NCBI RefSeq assembly: GCF_017592335.1
Contig: NZ_JACNMP010000016.1
Span: 18,470-82,469 of the forward strand
Direction of reading: 5' to 3'
Length of the DNA: 64,000 nt
Source of the DNA: Pseudaestuariivita rosea
GTDB taxonomy: Bacteria; Pseudomonadota; Alphaproteobacteria; Rhodobacterales; Rhodobacteraceae
A model generated the notes under the pieces. The model was not told the origin of the DNA, ran no database searches, and saw nothing but the letters and a program-made list of their open reading frames with translations. Made by a program: the position numbers and the translations under genes. Position 1 is the first letter of the stretch; every line of letters begins with the position of its first letter. Positions 34,668-43,845 of this stretch are shown here, piece by piece.

Positions 34668-35531
34668 ATGAGTCTTCGTTTTCTGGCGACACTTGCTGTT
34701 GCGCTATTACCTACACTAGCACTGGCTGATCAGGCCGTCTTTTCCGGTCGCCTGACGCTGGTGCATCCGTCGGATGCCTTCGGCGGGCTATCCGGCTTTG
34801 ATCTGTCGCCGGACGGCACCCGGTTCAGTGTTGTCAGCGATCGCGGGCGGCTGTTTCAGGGCCAATTGCTGCGCGAAAATGGCAAACTGAGCGAGGCCCG
34901 CTTCAACGCCGACATATCCCTGCGCGACACCGACAATCAGACCGTCTCGAAATTCCTGTCTGACGCCGAGGGTCTGGCGATCCGTCCCGACGGCCGCATC
35001 TTTATTTCCTTCGAGCAATACCACCGCATCTGGACCTACAGCGCCCCGACATCTCAGGCCGCCTGGCTGCCGCGGCACCCTGATTTCAAGACGATGCAGG
35101 ATAATTCATCGCTGGAAGCATTGGCAATAGATGCACGCGGCAGGCTTTATGCCATCCCTGAACGATCCGGCGATCTGAACCGCCCCTTTCCCGTTTATCG
35201 CTATAGCCGGGGGGCGTGGAGCATTCCTTTCACCCTGCCCCGACGTGATCATTTTCTGCCTGTGGGCGCCGATATCGGCCCGGACGGAAAGCTCTATCTA
35301 TTGGAACGGCATTTCACCGGCCTTGCCTTTGCCAGCCGTGTCAGACGGTTTGATCTGGATGGTGGGAATGAGCAGACCCTGCTGACAACCCTGCCCCGCA
35401 AGCATGACAATCTGGAAGGTCTGGCGGTCTGGCGGGATCAGGCGGGTCAGATACGCCTGACCATGGTGTCCGACAACAATTTCCGCTTTTTTCAGATCAG
35501 TGAAGTTGTGGAATATCGGGTTGTGGACTGA
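34668..35531 (+). CDS. Esterase-like activity of phytase family, exported
   Basis: The protein has 287 residues with a signal peptide, [20 protein letters not shown]. It matches the phytase-like beta-propeller family: [26 protein letters not shown] near residues 42-65 and [22 protein letters not shown] around 103-125. Such proteins occur next to envelope enzymes and are named for weak esterase-like activity; the true substrate is unknown. It lies 24 bases after mepA and may be cotranscribed. Confidence 0.8.
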   Translation: MSLRFLATLAVALLPTLALADQAVFSGRLTLVHPSDAFGGLSGFDLSPDGTRFSVVSDRGRLFQGQLLRENGKLSEARFNADISLRDTDNQTVSKFLSDAEGLAIRPDGRIFISFEQYHRIWTYSAPTSQAAWLPRHPDFKTMQDNSSLEALAIDARGRLYAIPERSGDLNRPFPVYRYSRGAWSIPFTLPRRDHFLPVGADIGPDGKLYLLERHFTGLAFASRVRRFDLDGGNEQTLLTTLPRKHDNLEGLAVWRDQAGQIRLTMVSDNNFRFFQISEVVEYRVVD

Positions 35532-35594
35532 AACATAGTCCTGCCCGACCCCTCGAAACACTCTGCCACCCTATCTCCGCCCAGTGGAACCACC

Positions 35595-35633
35595 GGGCCG
35601 CGCCGCCCTGGGGGGGCGGGTCGGTCGCGGCCC
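35595..35633. terminator. GC-rich hairpin between convergent genes
   Basis: GGGCCGCG (35595-35602) pairs with CGCGGCCC (35626-35633), and CCGCCC with GGGCGG lies inside. It stands between the convergent phytase-like and rmuC genes and could end transcription from both sides. There is no T-run, so a Rho-independent stop is not proven. Confidence 0.4.
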
Positions 35634-35684
35634 TAAGTTCATTGCGTCTAAGCCACAGTTTGTCAGCGATAAGATTTCCTTAAA

Positions 35685-36857
35685 TCAAGATTTCGACGAC
35701 TCAAGCGGAACAACAGTCCCGTCGTCCTCAACCTGCACGTCCTCAAAGTCAAAGTTATCCAACCGCCGCGCGCGTTTCCCTGCTTTTTCAGCCGAAATCT
35801 TGATCTCGGTTATATCCTTCGCCGCCTGTCCAAAGTGGCGATCAAGATTTTCGACCCGCGTGCCCAGACGGTCGACATCGGCATAAAGCAGACCCAGTTC
35901 CTTACGAATGGCCCCGGCCTGTTCGCGCATCCGGGCGTCTTTCAGAATAGCGCGCATCGTGTTCAGCGTGGCCATGCAGGTCGTGGGTGACACGATCCAC
36001 ACACGCGCCTCGAACCCTTCGCGCACAATAGCGGGAAAATTGGCGTGCAATTCGGCATAAACGGCCTCGGACGGCAGGAACATCAGCGCGCCGTCAGCCG
36101 TTTCGCCTTCGATAATGTAACGTTCCGATATCGCCTTGATATGCGTTTTGACGGCTATGCGCAGGGCTTTGGCGGCCTCGTTCAGCTCCCAATCGGTGGT
36201 GGCACTGCGCAGCGCCTCATAGGCCTCAAGCGGGAATTTTGAGTCAATCGCGATCGGCCCCGGCGGGTTCGGCAGATGGATCAGACAATCGGCCCGCTTG
36301 CCGTTCGACAGCGTCGCCTGCAGGGTATAGCTGTCCGATGGCAGCGCCTTGCTGACGATATCATTCAGCTGGATTTCCCCAAAGGCCCCGCGGGTCTGTT
36401 TGTTTGACAGAATATCCTGCAGGCTAAGAACATCGCCCGACAGCTTTGTAATGTTTTCCTGCGCCTTATCAATAGTTTGCAACCGCTGCTGCAGATCCCC
36501 CAACGACTGCGCCGTTCGACGGGTCGAGGTCTGAAGGTTTTCGTTCATCTGCTGTGTCACCGCGCCCAGACGCTGCTCCATCAGTTGCAGCATATTCGCC
36601 TGACTGGCCGCCTGCGCCTCGCTCACATGAGTCAACCCACCGGCCAACTGCTGTTGCCCGTCGCTTAGCATCTGCACCCGCTGCCCCAGCCCCTGCATCT
36701 GCATCGCCAGCGGTTCGGCCAGCCGCGCCGACCGTCCCGCCGCCCGCACCGCCATAATCAGCAGAATGAAGATCAGTACCAGGGCCCCCGCCCCGGCCAA
36801 GACCGCCAGAACCAGCGGGTCCTGAAAACTGTGTGTCTGATCACCGATCTGAATCAT
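35685..36857 (-). CDS. rmuC: DNA recombination protein RmuC
   Basis: The protein has 390 residues from the ATG at 36857, which overlaps the mutL stop (ATGA). It has an N-terminal membrane anchor ([23 protein letters not shown], about residues 15-37), a long coiled coil to about residue 150 with [22 protein letters not shown], and then the nuclease-like core [19 protein letters not shown] and [27 protein letters not shown]. RmuC limits DNA inversions at repeats. The neighbouring mutL points to genome-stability function. Confidence 0.94.
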   Translation of the reverse strand: MIQIGDQTHSFQDPLVLAVLAGAGALVLIFILLIMAVRAAGRSARLAEPLAMQMQGLGQRVQMLSDGQQQLAGGLTHVSEAQAASQANMLQLMEQRLGAVTQQMNENLQTSTRRTAQSLGDLQQRLQTIDKAQENITKLSGDVLSLQDILSNKQTRGAFGEIQLNDIVSKALPSDSYTLQATLSNGKRADCLIHLPNPPGPIAIDSKFPLEAYEALRSATTDWELNEAAKALRIAVKTHIKAISERYIIEGETADGALMFLPSEAVYAELHANFPAIVREGFEARVWIVSPTTCMATLNTMRAILKDARMREQAGAIRKELGLLYADVDRLGTRVENLDRHFGQAAKDITEIKISAEKAGKRARRLDNFDFEDVQVEDDGTVVPLESSKS

Positions 36858-38671
36858 GTGCGGCCAAACAGTTTTTCGATATCGGAAAGCTTCAGTTCCA
36901 CATAGGTCGGCCGCCCATGGTTGCATTGCCCCGAATGCGGCGTCGCCTCCATCTCGCGCAGCAGGGCGTTCATTTCATCGCCACGCAAGCGGCGCCCTGT
37001 GCGCACCGATCCATGACAGGCCACGCGGCTCAGGATCGCCTCGATCCGATCCTGCAGTGATTGCGTTTCGCCCAGATCGGACAGTTCATCCAGAATATCA
37101 TGGATCAGCGCCCTGGCATCGACCTGACCCAAGATCGCAGGGGTTTCGCGCACCGCCACCGCACCCCCGCCAAAGGCTTCGATGCCCAGACCGAACCGCT
37201 GCAAATCATCCGCCCGCGCCAGTAAGGCCGCGCAATCGCTGTCGGACAGCTCAACAATTTCCGGGATCAGCAGCGCCTGCGCCGCCACGCCGGTTTCAGC
37301 CATCTGTCGTTTCAGCTTTTCATAGACCAGACGTTCGTGGGCCGCGTGGGCATCGACGATCACCACCCCATCCGCGGTCTGGGAAATGATATAGTTTTCA
37401 TGCACATGCGCCCGCGCCGCGCCCAAGGGGTGGTTCGGTTCATCCTGGGCCACCTCTTCCACGCGGGCAAAAACCTGGGCCGTTTCCTGAAACCCCGGCG
37501 ACTGCAGATCATAGGACGCCTGTCGCGCGGCGGGGCTTGGCCGATCCATCTGATAGACGCGCGCGCCCGTCGGTTCCGGTCGCATCGCCCCCAATGTCGC
37601 GTCCGCCACGGTGGTCGATGCCCGGTGCCCCGCCTCGGCCAGTGCATGGCGCAGACCTGATACAATCAGCCCGCGCACCACGCCCGGTTCGCGAAAACGC
37701 ACCTCGGATTTTGCGGGATGCACGTTGACGTCGACCCGCTGTGGGTCGCAATCGATGAACAGACAGGCCGCAGGATGACGGTCACGGCTTAAAAAATCGG
37801 AATAGGCCGCGCGCAAGGCGCCGATCAGCTGCTTGTCACGCACGGGCCTGCCGTTCACAAAGAAAAACTGCGCCACTGCTGAGCCACGCGAATAGGTCGG
37901 AAGGGCGGCGTAGCCCGACAGATGCACCCCTTCGCGTTCGGTATCGATCCGCAGGGCGTTTTCGGCAAAATCCGCGCCCAGAACCCGTGACAACCGCCCA
38001 TGCAGCGCATCAAACAGATCGCCGGTTTCCGCATCCGCGCGAAAGGTCACGCGGCCTTCACCGCCGTCACTGACATCGCGCAGGGTAAAGCTGACAAAAG
38101 GTTCGGCCATCGCAAGACGCTTGACAATATCCGATATCGCCTGGCTTTCCGCCCGGTCTGACCGCATGAATTTCAGCCGCGCAGGTGTGGCGTAGAACAG
38201 ATTGCGCAGTTCAACAATCGTGCCCTGGCTAAGCGCCGCGGGTCGGACGGGCTGCATCTGACCACCGGCGACAGCGATTTGCGCGGCGTCTTGCCCCGCC
38301 ATCCGCGATGTGATCGTCAGCCGCCCCACCGCGCCAAGCGACGGCAGCGCCTCGCCCCGGAACCCGAAGGTGTGGATGTTCAACAGGTCCGATCCATCGA
38401 TCTTTGACGTCGCATGCCGCGACAAGGCCAGCGGCAGATCGTCCGCAGACATCCCGCAGCCATCGTCGGTCACCCGGATCAGCGATTTGCCCCCATCGGC
38501 AATCGCCACCTCGATCCGCGTGGCACCGGCATCCAAGGCATTCTCAACCAGCTCTTTCACGGCCGAGGCGGGGCGTTCCACAACCTCGCCCGCGGCGATG
38601 CGATTGACAGCGGCTTCGTCCAGCTGACGAATGACCGGTTTTTGGCTTATTTTGGGGTCTGAAAGCACCAT
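36854..38671 (-). CDS. mutL: DNA mismatch repair endonuclease MutL
   Basis: The protein has 605 residues from the ATG at 38671; a GTG at 38701 would add 10. GHKL ATPase motifs are visible: [36 protein letters not shown], and [15 protein letters not shown]. The C-terminal dimerisation region holds an [12 protein letters not shown] segment (the DQHA-type motif reads DAHA here) and [11 protein letters not shown] near the end. The linker is Pro/Arg rich. It is followed by rmuC with an ATGA overlap. Confidence 0.95.
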   Translation of the reverse strand: MVLSDPKISQKPVIRQLDEAAVNRIAAGEVVERPASAVKELVENALDAGATRIEVAIADGGKSLIRVTDDGCGMSADDLPLALSRHATSKIDGSDLLNIHTFGFRGEALPSLGAVGRLTITSRMAGQDAAQIAVAGGQMQPVRPAALSQGTIVELRNLFYATPARLKFMRSDRAESQAISDIVKRLAMAEPFVSFTLRDVSDGGEGRVTFRADAETGDLFDALHGRLSRVLGADFAENALRIDTEREGVHLSGYAALPTYSRGSAVAQFFFVNGRPVRDKQLIGALRAAYSDFLSRDRHPAACLFIDCDPQRVDVNVHPAKSEVRFREPGVVRGLIVSGLRHALAEAGHRASTTVADATLGAMRPEPTGARVYQMDRPSPAARQASYDLQSPGFQETAQVFARVEEVAQDEPNHPLGAARAHVHENYIISQTADGVVIVDAHAAHERLVYEKLKRQMAETGVAAQALLIPEIVELSDSDCAALLARADDLQRFGLGIEAFGGGAVAVRETPAILGQVDARALIHDILDELSDLGETQSLQDRIEAILSRVACHGSVRTGRRLRGDEMNALLREMEATPHSGQCNHGRPTYVELKLSDIEKLFGRT

Positions 38672-38731
38672 AGCACTATGGATAGCATAGGATGCTTTCA
38701 CTTGACCAGCGGTGATTGGGCCAAAAAGCCC

Positions 38732-39598
38732 CTATTCGCGCACCAGTTTTTCATAGCCTTCAGCGATGTTCCGGGCCAGCGCACCGACCTCGAAATTGTA
38801 ATCGCCAATCTGCCCCACCGGCGTGACCTCGGCCGCGGTGCCGGTCAGCCAGCATTGTTCAAAGCTTTCAAGCTCTTCCGGCATGATGTGGCGTTCGTGC
38901 ACCTTGACCTGACGATCCCGCAACATGCCAATCACGGTCTGCCGGGTGATCCCGTTTAAAAAGCAATCGGGGTCCGGCGTATGAACCTCACCATCTTTCA
39001 CAAAGAAGATGTTCGCGCCCGTCGCCTCGGCCACGTAACCGCGATAGTCGAACATCATGGCATCGGCGCAGCCCTTCGCCTCGGCCGCGTGTTTCGACAT
39101 GGTGCAGATCATGTAAAGACCGGCCGCCTTGGCATGACTGGGGATCGTTTCGGGGCTGGGGCGTTTCCATTTGCTGATGTCCAGCTTGGCGCCTTTGTAT
39201 TTACTGTCGCCATAATAGGCGCCCCATTCCCAGGCCGCGATCGCCAGACGGACAGGATTGCGGGTCGAGGCGACGCCCATATCCTCACCCGCGCCACGCC
39301 AGGCCACAGCGCGTACATAGGCGTCGCTAAGGCCATTGGCCGTCAAAACCTGCTGTTTCGCCGCCTCAATTTCATCCACCGTCCAGGGAATTTCGAAATC
39401 GATCATATTGGCCGAGGCATGCAGCCGTTCGGAATGCTTGCGTGATTCAAAGATCTTGCCACCATAGGCGCGCTCGCCCTCGAACACGCTTGAGGCATAA
39501 TGCATGGCATGCGTCAGAATATGCACATTCGCGTCGCGCCATTCGATCAGCTGACCATCCATCCAGATCTTGCCATCGCGATCATCATATCCAGACAT
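38732..39598 (-). CDS. ilvE: Branched-chain amino acid aminotransferase
   Basis: Class IV aminotransferase using pyridoxal phosphate, the last step of Val, Leu and Ile synthesis. The protein has 288 residues from the ATG at 39598, with GAGGAA six bases upstream; a GTG six bases earlier is less likely. Landmarks: ILTHAMHYASSVFEGERAY near residue 30; the PLP lysine is expected in KWKRPSPETIPSHAKAAGLYM; and EATGANIFFVKDGEVHTPDPDCFLNGITRQTVI near 190-220. It is divergent from petP. Confidence 0.95.
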   Translation of the reverse strand: MSGYDDRDGKIWMDGQLIEWRDANVHILTHAMHYASSVFEGERAYGGKIFESRKHSERLHASANMIDFEIPWTVDEIEAAKQQVLTANGLSDAYVRAVAWRGAGEDMGVASTRNPVRLAIAAWEWGAYYGDSKYKGAKLDISKWKRPSPETIPSHAKAAGLYMICTMSKHAAEAKGCADAMMFDYRGYVAEATGANIFFVKDGEVHTPDPDCFLNGITRQTVIGMLRDRQVKVHERHIMPEELESFEQCWLTGTAAEVTPVGQIGDYNFEVGALARNIAEGYEKLVRE

Positions 39599-39704
39599 TT
39601 TCACTTCCTCGCCACAGTGATGTTTTCAATTATTTCGCAAAATAGGGCCACTTCGGACACAATATTGCGCAAAATCTGCAATTCGCTATCAATTGATTCT
39701 TGGA

Positions 39705-39723
39705 ATGTCAACAACACTGACAT
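39705..39723. promoter_or_regulatory. Inverted repeat upstream of petP
   Basis: ATGTCA - ACAACAC - TGACAT: perfect 6-bp arms with a 7-base spacer, in the divergent ilvE/petP gap and 20 bases before petP. A MarR-family protein usually binds such a palindrome over its own promoter. An ATCAATTGAT palindrome lies just upstream at 39688-39697. Confidence 0.5.
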
Positions 39724-39742
39724 AAACAGTGAAGAAAAGTAG

Positions 39743-40261
39743 ATGGGTACGATTATGACAGATCCTTCGGGACAAAACAGTGGTGAAAGCCTTCTTTTTC
39801 TGACCGACGACCAATTGCGCAAAGGGATTGAGGCGATGTTTTTCGCCTATCGCGGGTTCACAGCCGATCCTGACCGTATTCTGGCGGAAAAATCCTATGG
39901 CCGCGCCCATCATCGGGCTATTCATTTCATTCACCGTTCACCCGGGACCACCGTCAATAATCTGCTGAATATCCTTGGGGTCACGAAGCAATCGCTTAAT
40001 CGTGTTTTGCGCAGTCTGATCGAAGATGGTCTTGTCGAAAGCCGGGTGGGACAGAAAGATAAACGGGAAAGACATCTTTATTTGACCGACGCGGGCGAGG
40101 CGCTTGAACGCGAACTCAGCGATGCGCAACGCAGTCGTATGCGCGACGCCTACCGCCAGGCCGGACCGGATGCTGTTCAAGGGTTTCGTCAGGTGTTAGA
40201 AGCGATGATGGACCGGGACATGCGCAAGCACTTTCTTGCGATGAAGGATAAAAGTACATGA
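39743..40261 (+). CDS. petP: MarR family transcriptional regulator PetP
   Basis: The protein has 172 residues with a winged helix-turn-helix: TTVNNLLNILGVTKQSLNRVLRSLIEDGLVESRVGQKDKRERHLYLT (about residues 69-115), the last part being the wing. In Rhodobacter capsulatus petP lies next to petR and the two are needed for proper control of the cytochrome bc1 region. Here petR overlaps the stop by ATGA, so the pair is conserved, but no petABC genes follow. The start could also be the ATG at 39755. Confidence 0.85.
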   Translation: MGTIMTDPSGQNSGESLLFLTDDQLRKGIEAMFFAYRGFTADPDRILAEKSYGRAHHRAIHFIHRSPGTTVNNLLNILGVTKQSLNRVLRSLIEDGLVESRVGQKDKRERHLYLTDAGEALERELSDAQRSRMRDAYRQAGPDAVQGFRQVLEAMMDRDMRKHFLAMKDKST

Positions 40262-40959
40262 GTCTGGATGATGCCCATCTTTTGATTGTCGACGACGACG
40301 AACGCATTCGCGGGCTTTTGCAGAAGTATCTGATGCGCAACGGTTTTTTGGTCAGCGCCGCCCGCGATGCCGCCCACGCGCGACGGGTGCTGAGCGGCTT
40401 GGAATTTGATCTGATCGTGCTGGACGTGATGATGCCGGGCGAAGATGGTGTCACGCTGACCGCATCGCTGCGCGAAACCCTGTCGACGCCGATTTTACTG
40501 CTGACGGCAAAGGGCGAAACCGAAGACCGGATCAAGGGGTTAGAGGCCGGGGCGGATGACTATCTGACGAAACCCTTTGAACCCAAAGAGCTGTTGCTGC
40601 GCATCAACGCGATCCTGCGGCGCGTTCCGGAAAGCGAAAAAACCGATGAGCGGCCAAAGGTCCTGCATCTGGGTCAGATCCGGTATGACATCGAACGCGG
40701 CGAGATGTGGCAAGGCGAAGACCTGGTGCGCCTGACCGCGACCGAGGTGCAACTGATGCGCATCTTTTCCGCCTGCCCCGGCGAACCCGTCAGCCGCGCC
40801 AAACTGGTCGAGGATCTGGGCCGCGACAAGGGCCAGGCCCAGGAACGCGCCGTCGATGTTCAGATCACCCGGCTGCGCCGCAAGATCGAAAGCGACCCCA
40901 AACAACCTCGCTACCTGCAAACCGTCCGCGGCGCCGGATACATGCTGGCCCCAGACTGA
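40258..40959 (+). CDS. petR: OmpR-type response regulator PetR
   Basis: The protein has 233 residues. The receiver domain covers residues 1-125: LLIVDDDERIRGLL gives the acidic pocket, DLIVLDVMMPGEDGV carries the phosphorylatable Asp, and LTAKGETEDRI and YLTKPFEPKEL give the conserved Thr and Lys. The C-terminal winged helix ends in LYLQTVRGAGYMLAPD-type sequence (RYLQTVRGAGYML). No sensor kinase gene is adjacent. Cotranscribed with petP. Confidence 0.93.
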   Translation: MSLDDAHLLIVDDDERIRGLLQKYLMRNGFLVSAARDAAHARRVLSGLEFDLIVLDVMMPGEDGVTLTASLRETLSTPILLLTAKGETEDRIKGLEAGADDYLTKPFEPKELLLRINAILRRVPESEKTDERPKVLHLGQIRYDIERGEMWQGEDLVRLTATEVQLMRIFSACPGEPVSRAKLVEDLGRDKGQAQERAVDVQITRLRRKIESDPKQPRYLQTVRGAGYMLAPD

Positions 40960-40981
40960 TCTGCCTGACTGATCCAAATGA

Positions 40982-41008
40982 GACGCGCTGACGCGCGTCA
41001 CGTTTTTT
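40982..41008 (+). terminator. Rho-independent terminator after petR
   Basis: GACGCGC - TGAC - GCGCGTC (perfect 7-bp stem) followed after ACG by six T. It lies 23 bases after the petR stop. A second hairpin, GGGGCC-TGAAC-GGCCCC (41014-41030), follows; it lies between petR and the convergent hydrolase gene. Confidence 0.8.
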
Positions 41009-41089
41009 ATCTCGGGGCCTGAACGGCCCCTTGGGTTTGAGTATTTTCGGAACAATGAACTGTGATAGTGCATAACCAGCTGCAATTTT

Positions 41090-42106
41090 CTAGTTCAGTA
41101 TAAATCCGGTAATTTTTTCTATAGCCTGTTTGTGGGCATTGCTTCGATCAGAGCCCGCCGGATCATTGCAAACGGGGTCGTCCTTTTCTTCGACCAGAAT
41201 TGCCGCGCCCTCGGGTTTACACAGCCCTAGAAAGCTGAAGTGATTGGCCTGCGTTACAGTCTGACGGGTGCCATTAGGCAGGTTTGCCATCAGGTTGCTG
41301 CCTGTTGGACCAACATCGGTGGCCTTCCACAACAGACCCGGACCACCAAGGCTTAGCACCATGATCGGCAGTGTCATAGTGGCGGCGGTCTGTGGTGCGA
41401 TGGCGTATGTCATGCCTGGATCGACCGCTATGGCTGCTGTCAGGCGCGGGTCGGACATATCATTGGTCCAGCTTTCCGGCAGATTGTCGAAATCGACACC
41501 GCCTTTTTTGAAAAACACACAGTCTTCGGCATCAGGTAAGCGGGCGCAGTAATCGCGATAAAGGTCCCGTTCAAGGCGGGCGCCAGCAAGGGTCAGAACG
41601 GTCGTTCCGCCCAGTGAAAACCCGACACTGACGATCCGGCTTTGATCAATCTTTGGGCCAAACGTCGGGTCGGCCAGAATGTGATCAAGAGCTTCGCTGA
41701 TATCAGCGGCGCGATCATCCAAAAGAATGGACCGACGAGGAGAGGAGTCGCCCGATGTACTGCCCGGATGATTGACGGCCAGCACCATGATCCCGCGATT
41801 GGCCAGTTCCGAGGAAAGCCAGCCAAGACCATCCATGTTGCCGCCTGACCCGTGCGAGAGCAGGACTAAGGGGTAAGACCCCTCTTTGACCGCTGCGCCG
41901 ACATAAGCCGAGGTGCCTTGGAAAACAGCATTGTCGCCAATCAGACCGCGATAGGTCGGCGTTCCAACAGGATACCAGATTGATCCAGCAATGGGTCGCG
42001 TGCGGTGTTCTGCATCTATGGTCAGTTGATCATAGCCTGCAAAATCCTGTGCCTGCGCGGCAGTCCCAGCCAAAGTGACAGCCACGGTTAAAAGCAGTTT
42101 CCTCAT
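41090..42106 (-). CDS. Exported alpha/beta hydrolase (platelet-activating factor acetylhydrolase-like)
   Basis: The protein has 338 residues from the ATG at 42106. The signal peptide is MRKLLLTVAVTLAGTAAQA, with GAT YDQLTIDAEHRTRPIAGSIWYP following. The nucleophile elbow GFSLGG is at about residue 160 (VSVGFSLGGTTVL), the oxyanion region is LLSHGSGGNMDGLGW near 83, and the His in ANHFSFLG is near 285. It resembles the dienelactone/PAF acetylhydrolase group; the substrate is not known. The gene is divergent from the AraC-type regulator. Confidence 0.82.
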   Translation of the reverse strand: MRKLLLTVAVTLAGTAAQAQDFAGYDQLTIDAEHRTRPIAGSIWYPVGTPTYRGLIGDNAVFQGTSAYVGAAVKEGSYPLVLLSHGSGGNMDGLGWLSSELANRGIMVLAVNHPGSTSGDSSPRRSILLDDRAADISEALDHILADPTFGPKIDQSRIVSVGFSLGGTTVLTLAGARLERDLYRDYCARLPDAEDCVFFKKGGVDFDNLPESWTNDMSDPRLTAAIAVDPGMTYAIAPQTAATMTLPIMVLSLGGPGLLWKATDVGPTGSNLMANLPNGTRQTVTQANHFSFLGLCKPEGAAILVEEKDDPVCNDPAGSDRSNAHKQAIEKITGFILN

Positions 42107-42175
42107 AACGCGTTCCTTTTTTCTGCGTTGAAATCTGCTTTCCATCTGCGAGGTTTGGCGAATATCTGCGTCCTG

Positions 42176-42210
42176 AAACCGGTTTTAGGTCGATCAAAAC
42201 CGGTTTTGGG
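42176..42210. promoter_or_regulatory. Direct repeat of AAACCGGTTTT in the hydrolase/AraC gap
   Basis: AAACCGGTTTTAGG (42176-42189) and AAACCGGTTTTGGG (42197-42210) are nearly identical, 21 bases apart start to start, about two helix turns. Each core AAACCGGTTT is itself palindromic. The pair lies 34 bases before the regulator start and about 70 before the divergent hydrolase start. This is the layout of an AraC-family operator. Confidence 0.6.
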
Positions 42211-42244
42211 TCCATTGAACGGGCCAAATACGAGATTTTTGCAA

Positions 42245-43240
42245 ATGATTGCCCTACCAATACCCTTGATCATGTCGCTGTTACTGGCGTTCTTATTCCT
42301 AAGGGCCCTGATGGCACGCCGCAAATCCTGGCTGTTTCTAAGCCTGCTGGCGGCAAGTGCCTGGCAGGGTTTGGTGATTTCTCTGGTCCAGCATTACGGG
42401 GTTGAGACGTTCCGCTGGATCGCGCCTGTGACCGCTGTGATCATACCACCGCTGGCCTGGGTAACCTTTCGGGCGACGGCAGTGCGGGCTTTTGATCCGG
42501 CCCACGATGCGCTGCATCTTTTGCCTGTGGGTTTCACCGTTTTTTGCGTTGTATTTGCACCGGTTGCGCTGGATATCGTTGTGCCGGGGGTTTTCCTGAT
42601 CTACGGGCTGGCGATCCTGATGGCCTTGGGCGCAGGGTCGGATGGGCTGCCGATGATGCGGCTTGAAACAGGCGATCTGCCCCGGCGGATCTGGGCTGGC
42701 ATTGCGCTGGCATTGATCCTGTCAGCCTTCAGCGATGGATTGATCGCCATGACACAGATGATGGACGCAGGATGGTTGCGCCCGTGGATCATCAGTGTGT
42801 TTTCATCATTGTCTTTGGGGATTATTGGCATGCTTAGCCTGTCGCAAAGCCTGACCACTGATGCACCCGAGTCGGCGCCCGACATAAGCCCGCAAGATGT
42901 GCAACGCGACAGCGATGTGATGGCGCGACTAAAGCACCTGATGACATCCGAACAGCTTTTTCTGGACCCCGACCTGACGTTGGTGCGGCTGTCCAAACGG
43001 TTGCGGGTGCCTGCGAAACAAGTATCTGCCGCGATCAATCGGGCCACGGGGCAGAATGTGTCGCGCTATGTGAATGAATTTCGAATCCGATATGCCTGCG
43101 ACCGTTTGAAAGCGGATGAGCCTGTTACGCTTGCAATGCTGAACAGTGGCTTCAATACCAAGTCCAACTTCAATCGCGAATTTTTGCGCGTGATGGGCTG
43201 CGCACCCAGTGTCTGGATTTCTGAAAACAGACCCCCATGA
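42245..43240 (+). CDS. AraC family regulator with an N-terminal membrane domain
   Basis: The protein has 331 residues from the ATG at 42245; an upstream ATG at 42128 would place the operator repeats inside the coding region. The first 220 residues contain about seven hydrophobic segments, and the last 100 form the AraC HTH domain, with LTLVRLSKRLRVPAKQVSAAINRATGQNVSRYVNEFRIRYACDRL and GFNTKSNFNREFLRVMGCAPSVW. Membrane-anchored AraC regulators can respond to envelope signals. It probably controls the adjacent hydrolase and itself, which is inference from the shared operator. Confidence 0.85.
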   Translation: MIALPIPLIMSLLLAFLFLRALMARRKSWLFLSLLAASAWQGLVISLVQHYGVETFRWIAPVTAVIIPPLAWVTFRATAVRAFDPAHDALHLLPVGFTVFCVVFAPVALDIVVPGVFLIYGLAILMALGAGSDGLPMMRLETGDLPRRIWAGIALALILSAFSDGLIAMTQMMDAGWLRPWIISVFSSLSLGIIGMLSLSQSLTTDAPESAPDISPQDVQRDSDVMARLKHLMTSEQLFLDPDLTLVRLSKRLRVPAKQVSAAINRATGQNVSRYVNEFRIRYACDRLKADEPVTLAMLNSGFNTKSNFNREFLRVMGCAPSVWISENRPP

Positions 43241-43798
43241 TCAGATACCACATACATTTTTTATATCTGATGTGATCTGCCCAGACGTCCCCCATTTCAT
43301 GACCGGTATAGCCCGCATAGTAGTCTGAATGTCTTTGGGTACATCATTCGTCCAACGTATACCCTGCCCACTGATCAGGTCCAACTGACAACTGCCATTG
43401 TTGTCAAGATCAAGCGTGTCACGATACGTATATACGTACCGCGTGACCACATACCTGCCGTCGTCATACCCAAGTTCCAGTGAGATACTCCAACGAATGC
43501 GGTGGATTGCTTCGTTCAGGGACACAACCAAAATCGACCCGTCTTCAAGTCGTTCCAGAAATGGCTTTTGCTCCATGAACTGGCCGACCCAGGCAATATT
43601 CCGCGCTATTATATCAGGCTGGCCAGCCGATTGGATTTTCAGATCGGCACTATCCGAGTTTTCATCATAAAGAAGTGTAATGTCTTCAACTATGCCGTCC
43701 TGGTTCAAATCCGATTGAACCATAAGCAGCATATCTTGCGCCTGTGCTTGCCATACGCTCAATCCAATAATCATTGGAATAAGGATGCGGTATGACAT
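43241..43798 (-). CDS. Exported protein with DxNxDG motifs, paralogue of the protein at 11597-12760
   Basis: The protein has 185 residues, with AAGGAAAG before the ATG at 43798. The signal peptide is MSYRILIPMIIGLSVWQAQA. It carries DLNQDGIVED near residue 28 and DLDNNGSCQLDLISGQGIRW near 135; the latter matches CHIDYASGDGVFY in the larger paralogue. The last third also matches (VMKWG versus IRDWQ). It ends right after the AraC gene (convergent) and is divergent from the HDAC-like gene. I do not recognise a named family. Confidence 0.7.
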   Translation of the reverse strand: MSYRILIPMIIGLSVWQAQAQDMLLMVQSDLNQDGIVEDITLLYDENSDSADLKIQSAGQPDIIARNIAWVGQFMEQKPFLERLEDGSILVVSLNEAIHRIRWSISLELGYDDGRYVVTRYVYTYRDTLDLDNNGSCQLDLISGQGIRWTNDVPKDIQTTMRAIPVMKWGTSGQITSDIKNVCGI

Positions 43799-43845
43799 CT
43801 TAATCTTTCCTTGTGCTGATGAATGGTTTCGACTTGTATCAGTAT

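Noticed and set aside
42128..42244. N-terminal extension of the AraC-type regulator
   Set aside because: It would read through the two operator-like repeats and lacks membrane or other protein-like character.
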